A DNA stretch of 64,000 nt from Shewanella livingstonensis (GTDB lineage: Bacteria > Pseudomonadota > Gammaproteobacteria > Enterobacterales > Shewanellaceae): the NCBI RefSeq assembly GCF_003855395.1, contig NZ_CP034015.1, positions 248,001 to 312,000 of the forward strand, given 5' to 3'. Every line of letters begins with the position of its first letter. The first letter of the stretch is position 1. Below, piece by piece: positions 34,296 through 47,221 of this stretch. The position numbers and the translations under genes were made by a program. The notes below the pieces were generated by a model. It saw only the letters and a list, made by a program, of their open reading frames with translations. It was not told the origin of the DNA and ran no database searches.

Positions 34296-34336
34296 TATCA
34301 ATCGAATATTTGATCTTTACATGCTGCGTTAATTGA

Positions 34337-34783
34337 TCATTGGTTGCGCATGTTGTCCGCTAGAGTCGAAATAGCCTGAATAATCACTTGTTGATGTTCA
34401 GGCTTTTTTATTGCGTTGTTAATCGCTGCGCGCATGCAAATTAACCACTGATCGCGCATAGACTCATCAATCGCGAAGGGCGTGTGTCTTGCGCGTAATG
34501 CAGGGTTACCATGTTTTTGCTGATATAGCGGTGGCCCACCTAACCAGCCACTTAAAAACTCATACAGTTTTTGTTCTGAATCTGCAATTGGTGAACGATG
34601 TATTGCTAATAATGCTTGGGTTTCGGGGCGCGTTTGCATTTGTTGGTAGAAGTCGTGGGCAATCGCGCGGATAACGTTATCGCCACCAATAATATCGTAG
34701 GCATTTGACTGTGTTGGATCTCTGCCATCGTCGACTTGAGGCTTAGTGAATAATTTACGTAACCAGTTCATATTATCTGTCAT
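34337..34783 (-). CDS. Group II truncated haemoglobin (YjbI-like)
   Basis: 148 residues. The 2/2 globin signature LSGWLGGPPLYQQKHGNPALRARHTPFAID is present, with the proximal His near HGNPALRARH and the group II RDQWLICM helix. It binds oxygen or nitric-oxide-type ligands at haem. Start may be ATG 34783 or the second ATG at 34771. It converges with hemF and is divergent from the exported amidohydrolase. Confidence 0.9.
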   Translation of the reverse strand: MTDNMNWLRKLFTKPQVDDGRDPTQSNAYDIIGGDNVIRAIAHDFYQQMQTRPETQALLAIHRSPIADSEQKLYEFLSGWLGGPPLYQQKHGNPALRARHTPFAIDESMRDQWLICMRAAINNAIKKPEHQQVIIQAISTLADNMRNQ

Positions 34784-34928
34784 TAAGAATATCGTGGTTA
34801 TTATATCGAAATCATTAGCATCAATGAATTATTTTATTGTTAACGTTTTGATACCAATTATTTAACGATTACGCTGTATTAAAGCCGTTAACTTGGTTAG
34901 ATTGGGCGCAAATAAAAAGGAGAGCCAA

Positions 34929-36311
34929 ATGGCAAAACTAATCCCTTCATTAGTTGCTGTGGCGTTATCAACTGCCATTGCAGGTTGTAGCCCAGCAGAA
35001 CAACAAGACCCGAAAGTTACCATCAATACTAATCCGTATCCTAGTACTTATCATGTGCTACCTAACTCAACTACGTTGCTTAAAAATGCCATTGTATTAA
35101 CTGGTACCGGTCAACGTATTGATGGTGCCGATGTGTTAATTAAAGACGGTAAAATTAGTGCTGTTGGACCACAACTGTCTGACGAAGGTGCGGTGGTAAT
35201 TGATGTCAAAGGCAAGTGGATTACCCCTGGTATTATTGATGTGCATTCACATTTAGGTGTTTACCCAAGCCCGAATGCTGAGTCACATAATGACGGTAAC
35301 GAAATGACTAACCCCGTGACCGCAGAGGTGTGGGCTGAGCATAGTGTATGGCCGCAAGATCCTGGCTTTAATCGTGCTCGTGAAGGTGGTGTCACTACGC
35401 TACAAATCTTACCTGGTTCTGCCAACCTCATTGGCGGTCGTGGGGTAACGTTAAAGAATGTTCCAGCGACAACAATGCAAGCGATGAAATTTCCTAATGC
35501 GCCTTATGGTTTAAAAATGGCCTGTGGTGAAAATCCAAAATCACTCTATGGCAGTCGCAACGAATTACCCATGACTCGTATGGGAAATATGGCAGGCTAC
35601 CGTACGGCATTTATTCAAGCCACAGAATACAAGCGTGCTTGGGATAAGTACGATGCTGATTACGCCGCAGGGAAAAATCCTCTTGTACCTGAACGAGACC
35701 TAATGAAAGACACCTTAAAGGGCGTGCTTGAAGGTGATATTTTAATACACAATCATTGCTATAAAGCCGAAGAAATGGCGATGATGATCGACTTAGGCAA
35801 GGAGTTTGGTTATCACGCTGGGACATTCCATCATGCCGTAGAAGCTTACAAAATTGCCGACTTGTTAGCCGAAAATGGTAACTGTGCCGCGATGTGGCCA
35901 GATTGGTGGGGCTTTAAGTTAGAAGCTTACGACATGGTACTCGAAAATGTCGCGATAGTTGATGCAGTTAAAAACGCTTGTGCAATTGTACACTCAGATT
36001 CAGGTGTAACAATTCAACGCCTAAATCAAGAAACGGCCAAAATAATGCATAATGCTAATGAAAACGGATTTGATTTGAAAGAAGAACACGTGATTGGTTG
36101 GCTTACCGCTAACGCGGCTAAATCATTGGGAATTAGTGATAAAACTGGTTCACTTGAAAAGGGTAAAAATGCTGATGTAGTGGTGTGGAATACCAATCCG
36201 TTTAGTGTTTACGCCCAAGCGGAACAGGTATTTATTGATGGGGCTAAAGTATATGACCGCCAAGACCCAACCTATCAGGCAAAAAGTGACTTTATGTTAG
36301 GTCAGCAATAA
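34929..36311 (+). CDS. Lipoprotein amidohydrolase (imidazolonepropionase-like)
   Basis: 460 residues from ATG 34929, with AAAAGGAGA about 6 bp upstream. The frame extension to TTG 34893 would put extra residues before the signal sequence. Lipobox IAGC places lipidated Cys20. The amidohydrolase domain shows GIIDVHSHLG, a later HNHCYKAEEM and FHHAVE, and the carboxylate HSDSG, the metal ligands of the superfamily. It is probably periplasmic or membrane-anchored. It precedes, by 11 bp, a second amidohydrolase-like gene that has lost the metal site. Confidence 0.9.
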   Translation: MAKLIPSLVAVALSTAIAGCSPAEQQDPKVTINTNPYPSTYHVLPNSTTLLKNAIVLTGTGQRIDGADVLIKDGKISAVGPQLSDEGAVVIDVKGKWITPGIIDVHSHLGVYPSPNAESHNDGNEMTNPVTAEVWAEHSVWPQDPGFNRAREGGVTTLQILPGSANLIGGRGVTLKNVPATTMQAMKFPNAPYGLKMACGENPKSLYGSRNELPMTRMGNMAGYRTAFIQATEYKRAWDKYDADYAAGKNPLVPERDLMKDTLKGVLEGDILIHNHCYKAEEMAMMIDLGKEFGYHAGTFHHAVEAYKIADLLAENGNCAAMWPDWWGFKLEAYDMVLENVAIVDAVKNACAIVHSDSGVTIQRLNQETAKIMHNANENGFDLKEEHVIGWLTANAAKSLGISDKTGSLEKGKNADVVVWNTNPFSVYAQAEQVFIDGAKVYDRQDPTYQAKSDFMLGQQ

Positions 36312-36322
36312 GGAGCAAGACA

Positions 36323-37582
36323 ATGACACTATTTAACAAATCTGCGCTTGCTTTGAGTTTATCTATCAGTCTTGCATTCAGTTGTGGCGCAGCTCAAGCC
36401 GAAAGTGTAGCTATTATTCATGCAACTGTGCATACCGTGACCGATCAAGGCGTATTAAAAGATGCTACGGTAGTGATTGAAGACGGAAAAATTGTCGCAA
36501 TTAATCCCACATCAACTACCGCGGATACGATTATCGATGCCAAGGGCGCAATCTTAACCCCAGGTTTAATTGCTAGTATGAATGACCTGGGGCTTGTAGA
36601 GATTGGTGCCGTAGGATCCTCGCTTGATACTTACGAAAAAAAAGCTGATATTATTTTTGACCCTAGTCTAGCCTATAACCCTAAAGTAACGACGGTAGCA
36701 TTTGCACGAAAAGGTGGTATTACACGTAATGTAGTGTCATCTGGAGGTGGTGATGATATTTTTTCTGGGCAGATATTTACGGTTAACTTAAGTGGTAATT
36801 GGAACAGTATATTGGCCGCTAACACCGGATTAGTTGTTAGTTTGGGCGCGACAGAAGAAGGCTCGCGGGCTTCGGGTATGCAGCAATTAATCCATAAGCT
36901 CGAAGATGCTAAAAAAGCTCAAGCTAAAAAGAGTAAAGCTAAAGCGTCTACTAAAGAAGATGACGTAGAGCTTACTCGCGAAGATGATATTATTAATGCG
37001 GTATTGGCAGGCGAGAAACCATTAATTGTCGAGGTCGATCGGGCCAGCGATATATTGCATTTGATCAAGCTAAAGCAAAATTTAGATCTTGAGCTTATTT
37101 TAGTTAATGCCGCTGATGCAGTGCTCATTGCCGATAAGTTAGCTCAAGCCAATATTCCGGTGGTGATTGACAGTATGCGTAACTTGCCAGAAAATTTTGA
37201 TTCGCTGCATAATTCACTCGAGAATGCAGGTAAGCTAGTCAAAGCAGGTGTCAAAGTGGCGATTGCTCTACCGGGTGATAGCCATGGTATTTATGCCTTA
37301 CGTTTTAGTGCCGGAAATGCGGTCGCTAATGGCATGAGTTATGATGATGCGTTGGCTGCTGTGACTGCAAATGTGGCTGATATTTTTCATTTAGAAACTG
37401 GACGCATTGCCGTTGGCAAACCGGCAGATTTAGTTTTGTGGAGCGGCGACCCATTCGAATTCAGTAGTAAAGTGCAAAAAATGTGGATAGCAGGAGAAGA
37501 GCAAAGTACTGACAGCCGCCAAGACAAGCTACGTGATCGCTATTTGCAAAAAACGGCAATGCCTGAGGCATACAGCCGATAA
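36323..37582 (+). CDS. Exported amidohydrolase homologue lacking the HxH metal site
   Basis: 419 residues with a signal peptide ending near GAAQA. The amidohydrolase fold is recognisable at both ends (DGKIVAINPTS, KGAILTPGLIASMNDLG and GRIAVGKPADLVLWSGDP). However, the position where active members have GxIDxHxH reads GLIASMNDLG, so both metal-binding His are gone. A Lys-rich insert (KKAQAKKSKAKAS) lies near residue 200. It starts 11 bp after the active paralogue, so a non-catalytic partner is plausible. The exact function is unknown. Confidence 0.85.
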   Translation: MTLFNKSALALSLSISLAFSCGAAQAESVAIIHATVHTVTDQGVLKDATVVIEDGKIVAINPTSTTADTIIDAKGAILTPGLIASMNDLGLVEIGAVGSSLDTYEKKADIIFDPSLAYNPKVTTVAFARKGGITRNVVSSGGGDDIFSGQIFTVNLSGNWNSILAANTGLVVSLGATEEGSRASGMQQLIHKLEDAKKAQAKKSKAKASTKEDDVELTREDDIINAVLAGEKPLIVEVDRASDILHLIKLKQNLDLELILVNAADAVLIADKLAQANIPVVIDSMRNLPENFDSLHNSLENAGKLVKAGVKVAIALPGDSHGIYALRFSAGNAVANGMSYDDALAAVTANVADIFHLETGRIAVGKPADLVLWSGDPFEFSSKVQKMWIAGEEQSTDSRQDKLRDRYLQKTAMPEAYSR

Positions 37583-37650
37583 CATCTTACGTTATAAGTG
37601 GGATGTTTCCATCGTAGACAAATAATGCCGTTAACGAAGAGATGATACAT

Positions 37651-38484
37651 ATGACCGATAAGTATGCAGTATTTGGTAACCCTATAGCCCAAAGTAAGTC
37701 ACCATTTATACATGCTGAGTTTGCTAAGCAAACTCAGCAAGACTTAAGCTATGAAGCTATTCTGGCACCGGTTGATAAATTTGACTCTTATTTAACGACT
37801 TTCTTTGCCGATGGTGGTCAAGGCGCTAATGTTACCGCTCCTTTTAAAGAACAAGCATTTGCCATGTGTGACGAACTCAGTGATATGGCGAAACAGGCTG
37901 GCGCAGTCAACACCTTGTTTAATTTGCCTAATGGCAAAATTGGTGGTGATAATACCGACGGTATTGGTTTGGTGAATGACCTCGAAATGTTGTTTGGTTC
38001 ATTAAAAGGTAAGCGAGTGTTATTGGTCGGTGCTGGTGGTGCGGCACGAGGCTGTATCTTACCTATTTTAGAACATAATGTGGCTCAATTAGTTATCTGT
38101 AATCGCACACATGAGAAAGCAGAGCAACTTCAAAAATTATTTAATGAATATGGCAATTTTTTTGCTAAGCCGATTGAAGATTTAATCTCGCCATTTGATT
38201 TAGTGATTAACTCAACGTCAGCGGGTTTATCTGGACAGTTAATTGCTCTACCTAGCGTTATCGTAGATGAAACCACAGATTGTTACGACATGACTTATAG
38301 CCAGCAAACCACAGTATTTAACCAATGGGCTCAAAATCAGCATGCGCGCAAAACCGCTGATGGTTTAGGGATGTTAGTGGGCCAAGCTGCAAAAAGTTTT
38401 AGTTTATGGCGAGGTGTGACTCCTGATACCGCTTCTGTCATACGGCAATTGCGTGGGTTAATGACCCAAAAGGTAGCCGATTAA
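37651..38484 (+). CDS. aroE: Shikimate dehydrogenase
   Basis: 277 residues from ATG 37651, with GAAGAG 9-14 bp upstream; the ATG at 37642 is too close to that ribosome site. Catalytic Lys66 is in NVTAPFKEQAF and Asp in GGDNTDGIGLV. The NADP motif is VLLVGAGGAARGC. It reduces 3-dehydroshikimate with NADPH. Its TAATG stop overlaps the DUF1488 gene by one base. Confidence 0.97.
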   Translation: MTDKYAVFGNPIAQSKSPFIHAEFAKQTQQDLSYEAILAPVDKFDSYLTTFFADGGQGANVTAPFKEQAFAMCDELSDMAKQAGAVNTLFNLPNGKIGGDNTDGIGLVNDLEMLFGSLKGKRVLLVGAGGAARGCILPILEHNVAQLVICNRTHEKAEQLQKLFNEYGNFFAKPIEDLISPFDLVINSTSAGLSGQLIALPSVIVDETTDCYDMTYSQQTTVFNQWAQNQHARKTADGLGMLVGQAAKSFSLWRGVTPDTASVIRQLRGLMTQKVAD

Positions 38485-38744
38485 TGAATCAAAGTGTGAT
38501 TTTTTCCGATCAGCTCTTTATCGAAACCAATAAGGTAAGATTTATTGCGCAGCAGCAGGGCATGAACATTAACTGTTTTGCCAGCTTTGTTATTATTAGT
38601 GAGCTTTGTGATAATCAACTCGTGAGCAAACATAATGCCGGCAGTTTGTTTGAGCAATGTCGCTTTGATCTAGAAGACAGAGCTGAAAGCCTTATTGAGC
38701 AAGAGGCTTTTAGCGACAGCGGTGAGATTATAGTGACTGCCTGA
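38484..38744 (+). CDS. DUF1488 family protein (YrdB-like)
   Basis: 86 residues, starting at the TAATG junction with aroE. It resembles the small DUF1488/YrdB proteins found next to aroE in E. coli and Shewanella. There are no signal, membrane or enzyme motifs. Function is unknown. Confidence 0.85.
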   Translation: MNQSVIFSDQLFIETNKVRFIAQQQGMNINCFASFVIISELCDNQLVSKHNAGSLFEQCRFDLEDRAESLIEQEAFSDSGEIIVTA

Positions 38745-38771
38745 TAGGTTTAATGAGTCATATGTATCGAT

Positions 38772-40016
38772 CTAGTCAAGCGCAGGTTTTGAAAGCGCCC
38801 TTTTCTTGAGTCGCTTCTGGCTATACATATTATTATCAGCCTGTTTAAAGGCACTCGTCCAATCTTGATCATATTGTGCAAACCCGTAGCTAAAGTGAAT
38901 GGCGGGTGAACAAGCGGCTAAGTCTTGTTGTAATTGTTTAATTTGTAATTCTATAGCCTCTATTGGGCCACGACATAAAGCCACAAACTCATCACCACCA
39001 TAGCGCGCCACCAAAAAATCAGCATGCCATAGCGACTTTAACGATTTGGCAAAGGCTTTTAATGCATCATCACCGGCTTGATGTCCATGCTCATCGTTGA
39101 GTGGTTTTAAATTATCCATATCCAAGATAATAACGTAACTAGCCAACTTTGGGTCGTGCTGCCATTGTAAAATTGTGGCATCAAACTTCTTACGGTTGTA
39201 CAGTTCGGTTAACCCATCATAATCTGCCATGATTTCAATTTTCTTTGACTTTTGATACAACGAAATCGCATTAGCAGCTTCTGAAGTTAGAATATTAACT
39301 AAATTAATATCGTAATCACCAAAGGCTTCCATCTTGCTACTGTCTAAGTTCATCATTCCATAAAGATCACCGTCAATATGAATTGGGCTCGACAAGGTTG
39401 AACAAATAGGTTTTATCGAAGCATGTATTAGTGCATGTTGATCTTCATTGGTGAGAGTGCTTTTAGCATTGATATTTTTCATATTGTTAATTACAACCGC
39501 TTTATCACAGCGACCGTTGGTTCGTCGAAACTGAAAGGTTTCTTCTAAGGTAAAGTTTATTTTTCGAAGAGCGTCTATATCTAAGCCCACAACCGACTCA
39601 AATTGTAATCTGCTGGTGTTCTTATCAACTAAAATAATACTACCCATTTCAGCATCATCTATAGCACTTACTGCTTTTTGTAATAGGGCGTCTAAAAAAG
39701 ATTTTTCAGAATCATATTGGCTGGCCAAATTAACTAATTCATAAGTTGTATCGTTAATATGAATCACTTGTTCTAAATGTTGCCAAAGACGCGAAATATT
39801 CTGTTTGTTAATATAATAAGTGATGCCATAGCTCAAAGCGTAAACACCACAAATAAGTAATAGATATAAATACAGCACTGAACTGTCTGGAGCAGCAAGT
39901 ATGAAGATAATGATTAACAGGATTAGAGGCACAACGAGTAAGAGTAGATGACTCTTAAGGTCGACATAGGCAATATGCTTATTGTTAATGCGTCCTTTAG
40001 TTTTCACTTTAATCAT
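38772..40016 (-). CDS. GAF-GGDEF diguanylate cyclase
   Basis: 414 residues. Two transmembrane segments lie at about 25-70, then a GAF-like sensor at about 90-245, then GGDEF with intact RYGGDEF near residue 355. Preceding DMDNLKPLNDEHGHQAGDDAL is the normal substrate-binding helix. The residues just before the motif (HADFLVARYGGDEF) do not contain the RxxD inhibitory site, so product inhibition may be weak or absent. It should make c-di-GMP. It converges with the DUF1488 gene. The 282-bp gap to the next gene shows no further feature. Confidence 0.92.
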   Translation of the reverse strand: MIKVKTKGRINNKHIAYVDLKSHLLLLVVPLILLIIIFILAAPDSSVLYLYLLLICGVYALSYGITYYINKQNISRLWQHLEQVIHINDTTYELVNLASQYDSEKSFLDALLQKAVSAIDDAEMGSIILVDKNTSRLQFESVVGLDIDALRKINFTLEETFQFRRTNGRCDKAVVINNMKNINAKSTLTNEDQHALIHASIKPICSTLSSPIHIDGDLYGMMNLDSSKMEAFGDYDINLVNILTSEAANAISLYQKSKKIEIMADYDGLTELYNRKKFDATILQWQHDPKLASYVIILDMDNLKPLNDEHGHQAGDDALKAFAKSLKSLWHADFLVARYGGDEFVALCRGPIEAIELQIKQLQQDLAACSPAIHFSYGFAQYDQDWTSAFKQADNNMYSQKRLKKRALSKPALD

Positions 40017-40298
40017 CCTTGGTAATAAGTAAGTAATACTGTTTAGGTTATGTACTGTGTTGGCTGTATTTCAAGTAAAGTAAACACATCCATAAAATAT
40101 AGACCAATTGTGCTGTCAGCATATGTCTGTAATGACGACATAAATACTACAGCATGTGTTAGGGACGATCTATCCTATAAATTATTGTGAGTGTATCAAT
40201 CAATATCATAAAGAAATGTGGGGAGTGACTTGTTTTGATAAGGCTTAAAACGAAATAGACCAATCAAAATTGATCCATATCGTATATACGAATTGACT

Positions 40299-40844
40299 CT
40301 ACTGTTGTAAATCCACTAAGTATTCGTTTTTTAAACGAACATAGTTATCAGCAGACTGAGGTAAAAAGGCACGTTCAGCATCCGTTAACGGTCTCACTTG
40401 CTTACATGGGCTGCCTACATATAAGTAACCACTCTGCAAAACTTTATTGGGTGGTACCAATGACCCCGCGCCGACAATTACGTCATCTTCTACTATTGCA
40501 CCATCAAGTAAAATAGCGCCCATACCTATTAGTACACGATGACCAATCTTGCAGCCATGCAACATAGCCTTATGACCAATAGTCACATCATCGCCTATAA
40601 TTAATGGATTACCATCAGGGTTAGAAGGCGATTTACGCGTGACATGCAATACACTGCCATCTTGAACATTACTGCGTTTACCAATACGGATCTTATTCAC
40701 ATCACCACGAGCGGCCACTAATGGCCAAATACTCGCGTCGTGGTCTAATTTAATATCCCCGACAAGTACCGCAGACTCATCAACATAGACGTTATCAGCT
40801 AAATTAGGGTGTATCCCTTGGTAAGTTCTTACATTGGTAGACAT
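40299..40844 (-). CDS. Gamma-carbonic anhydrase family protein (YrdA-like)
   Basis: 181 residues of left-handed beta-helix hexapeptide repeats (for example VDESAVLVGDIKLDHDASIW, IGDDVTIGHKAMLHGCKIGH). The metal-type His are in LHVT and IGHKAMLHG. Homologues form trimers and bind zinc or iron, but carbonic anhydrase activity has not been shown for most. In E. coli yrdA likewise lies near tsaC-aroE and an rRNA operon. Confidence 0.92.
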   Translation of the reverse strand: MSTNVRTYQGIHPNLADNVYVDESAVLVGDIKLDHDASIWPLVAARGDVNKIRIGKRSNVQDGSVLHVTRKSPSNPDGNPLIIGDDVTIGHKAMLHGCKIGHRVLIGMGAILLDGAIVEDDVIVGAGSLVPPNKVLQSGYLYVGSPCKQVRPLTDAERAFLPQSADNYVRLKNEYLVDLQQ

Positions 40845-40955
40845 AACAATCCTTATATATTCATGGTTTGTGACAGTATAATGCTTAAAAACTAGCTGGT
40901 CAGGCTAAATTATCCGCAAACAAGCTGAAAATAACAAATAACCTTTAAAAAGGCC

Positions 40956-40983
40956 TTGCACAAAATCTTGTGTTGCCTATAAT
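40956..40983 (+). promoter_or_regulatory. rrn promoter P1
   Basis: TTGCAC (40956-40961) and a consensus TATAAT (40978-40983) are separated by 16 bp. The discriminator GCGC after the -10 is typical of stringently controlled rRNA promoters, and the upstream stretch is AT-rich (AACAAATAACCTTTAAAA), consistent with an UP element. 423 bp precede the 16S gene. Confidence 0.85.
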
Positions 40984-41088
40984 GCGCATCCACTGACACG
41001 GCAGACAGCGAAAGCGGTCACCGAGTTGGGTTGAGTTAAGTGGTTAATAACACTGAATTCAAGGCGAAAAGAAAGTTTGAAAAAACAC

Positions 41089-41116
41089 TTGACGCCGACA
41101 CGGGAAAGCGTAGAAT
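41089..41116 (+). promoter_or_regulatory. rrn promoter P2
   Basis: TTGACG (41089-41094), 16-bp spacer and TAGAAT (41111-41116), followed by ACGCACCCC. It is 106 bp downstream of P1, a common tandem arrangement. Confidence 0.8.
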
Positions 41117-41173
41117 ACGCACCCCAAGCCAACGACCTAGCGTCTTATGGCGATGTCTGAAAAATCGACATCA

Positions 41174-41186
41174 CGTTCTTTAACAA
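41174..41186 (+). promoter_or_regulatory. rrn leader boxA (antitermination)
   Basis: GTTCTTTAACAAT matches the boxA element that loads NusB/NusE. It lies in the leader upstream of 16S. A second copy is in the spacer at about 43060-43073. Confidence 0.8.
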
Positions 41187-41405
41187 TCTAAACAAGAAAT
41201 CTGTGTGGACATTCACAGGTATTGAGTTATTCGAAATTGTCTTCTGTTCTTCGGAATGTTGGCAATCAAAAAATTTAAACTCAATGCAACGATGAGTGTT
41301 CATAGTAATATGTACAAACGTTATCTAGGTTCTTCGGGATTTAGAAAACAAAATCAGAATTCATTGAGCCGATACATTCTTAAGGGGATGTGTCAAAAGA
41401 ACTTT

Positions 41406-42947
<1,542 letters not shown>

Positions 42948-43337
42948 CCTATACGACTAACTCAATACCTAAAGTGCAGCGATGCATGTGAGTGTTCACA
43001 CAGATTACTTGTTAACTTCTTCGGAAGTAGAGTGAAATGCGCCGCGAGCCGGTTAGCATTGTTCTTTAACAATTTGGAAAGCTGATAGTACTAACTAAAG
43101 GCGCATGGATGATGATTCGTTGTCGTTTGTGTGATTATGTTAGTGCGAAAAACGTTAATGCGAAAGCATTAACACTTGAGTTCTCAACACACTGTTTAAG
43201 TGTCTTGAATATTCTAAAAGACTAAGGCGAGTCCACTTCCTGGTCGGGAGTGAGACAAGTAAAAACCAGCTGGTCATGATATGACCCAGAGCTCTTCTCT
43301 TGTTAATTCAAGGGTGTGAAACTCATTTGGGTTGTAT
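42948..43337 (+). other. 16S-23S internal transcribed spacer, no tRNA
   Basis: About 390 nt. A second boxA (GTTCTTTAACAAT, near 43060) precedes the 23S. I find no tRNA: there is no cloverleaf and no GTTCRANNC T-arm. The end, CATTTGGGTTGTATGGTTAAG at 43324-43344, pairs with 46234-46254 to form the pre-23S processing stem. Confidence 0.9.
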
Positions 43338-46241
<2,904 letters not shown>

Positions 46242-46387
46242 TACAACCCAGATGGGTTTTACTGACCTTAGTGTTAGAATGAAGCGCTTAAACGGTGTGA
46301 AGAGACTCAAAGTAAGATAGAAGCAATCAGCTTTCCGAATTATTATTTAATGCCTAATGAAGAATTAGTGTGTTAGATATGCAAATT

Positions 46388-46506
46388 TGTCTGGAAACCA
46401 TAGAGCTGTGGCACCACCTGATCCCATTCCGAACTCAGAAGTGAAACACAGTATCGCCGATGGTAGTGTGGGGTCTCCCCATGCGAGAGTAGGTCATTTC
46501 CAGGCG
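46388..46506 (+). rRNA. rrf: 5S ribosomal RNA
   Basis: About 119 nt beginning TGTCTGGAAACCATAGAGC and ending near CCAGGCG. It contains the conserved CCGAACTCAGAAGTGAAAC and GATGGTAGTGTGGGGTCTCC. Its ends pair (TCTGG / CCAGG). It is 146 nt after 23S. The exact last base is approximate. Confidence 0.98.
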
Positions 46507-46534
46507 CCTAATTGACTTGCAAGAGTCGTGAAAC

Positions 46535-46563
46535 AGCCCGCTATTATATAGCGGGCTTTTTTA
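46535..46563 (+). terminator. Terminator of the rRNA operon
   Basis: A 9-bp stem AGCCCGCTA / TAGCGGGCT with a TTATA loop is followed by six T. It is 28 nt after the 5S gene. No tRNA lies between 5S and the terminator. Confidence 0.95.
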
Positions 46564-46685
46564 TATCTGTAATTTAAGCATATCGAAACATAGATGATGC
46601 TAACCTGCGCCGTCCATGATGACTAAGACCAATCCGTATTAAATTATGATCTAATACACTCATCATTTTCAAATTATTCTATTCA

Positions 46686-47012
46686 GTGAAAAATTACACA
46701 TCTATTGAACTCGTTAAATTATCAACGTCAGAAAAAGACGCCCGTATGCGTATTCGCATTTTGGCAGTCTCTTGCTTCTTAGAATGTCACAATCGCGCTC
46801 AAGTTGCTCGCCAACTAACGGCTAGTCGTCGCAGTGTCAATGAATGGGTTAAAAACTACTTAAATTCTCGCATTGATGGTTTGAAAGCCAACATGATCTC
46901 GACAAAGGCTCATAAACTCGGCGAACAGCAAAAGCAGGTTCTCTATCAATATATTGACGAATTAAGCCGCTCCGAACTAGGTGGACGATTGAACCTAATC
47001 GATAGTACCTGA
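46686..47012 (+). pseudogene. IS630-type transposase, N-terminal fragment
   Basis: 108 residues. The first roughly 100 resemble the helix-turn-helix N-terminus of IS630-family transposases: MRIRILAVSCFLECHNRAQVA, RRSVNEWVKNYL, and LSRSELGGRL. The frame then runs into NLIDST and a stop, where complete transposases continue for over 200 residues with the DDE domain. No remaining DDE sequence is seen downstream. It is most likely a decayed insertion-sequence remnant next to the rRNA operon. No terminal inverted repeats were identified. Confidence 0.75.
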
Positions 47013-47221
47013 GGTGTTTGATGTTATGGTGTATATTTCTATCTATGTAAATAAATTACACTTACCGGTTAAACAAGGTAAAGTATGTAGATTGTTTTAA
47101 AGCTACTAATAAATAGAAAGTTTTTATGTTGTATATGTTATTCATCTTCATAACTATTTCTTTACTTATTGATAAAATAACCGCTAGCATATCTTCATAT
47201 ATTTAATTGGGTGGGTTCATT
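47013..47221 (+). other. AT-rich gap between IS remnant and PAS-GGDEF-EAL gene
   Basis: 209 bp of AT-rich sequence with no clear terminator. A 26-codon hydrophobic frame (47126-47206, beginning MLYMLFIF) ends just before the next gene, with only a weak ribosome site. It is not counted as a gene. The promoter for the following gene is presumably here. Confidence 0.4.

Noticed and set aside
42948..43337. tRNA genes in the rRNA spacer
   Set aside because: No cloverleaf or conserved T-arm found; the spacer is too different from tRNA-Ile/Ala or tRNA-Glu.
47126..47206. 26-codon hydrophobic frame before the GGDEF-EAL gene
   Set aside because: Weak ribosome site, AT-rich sequence that gives hydrophobic frames by chance, no support.
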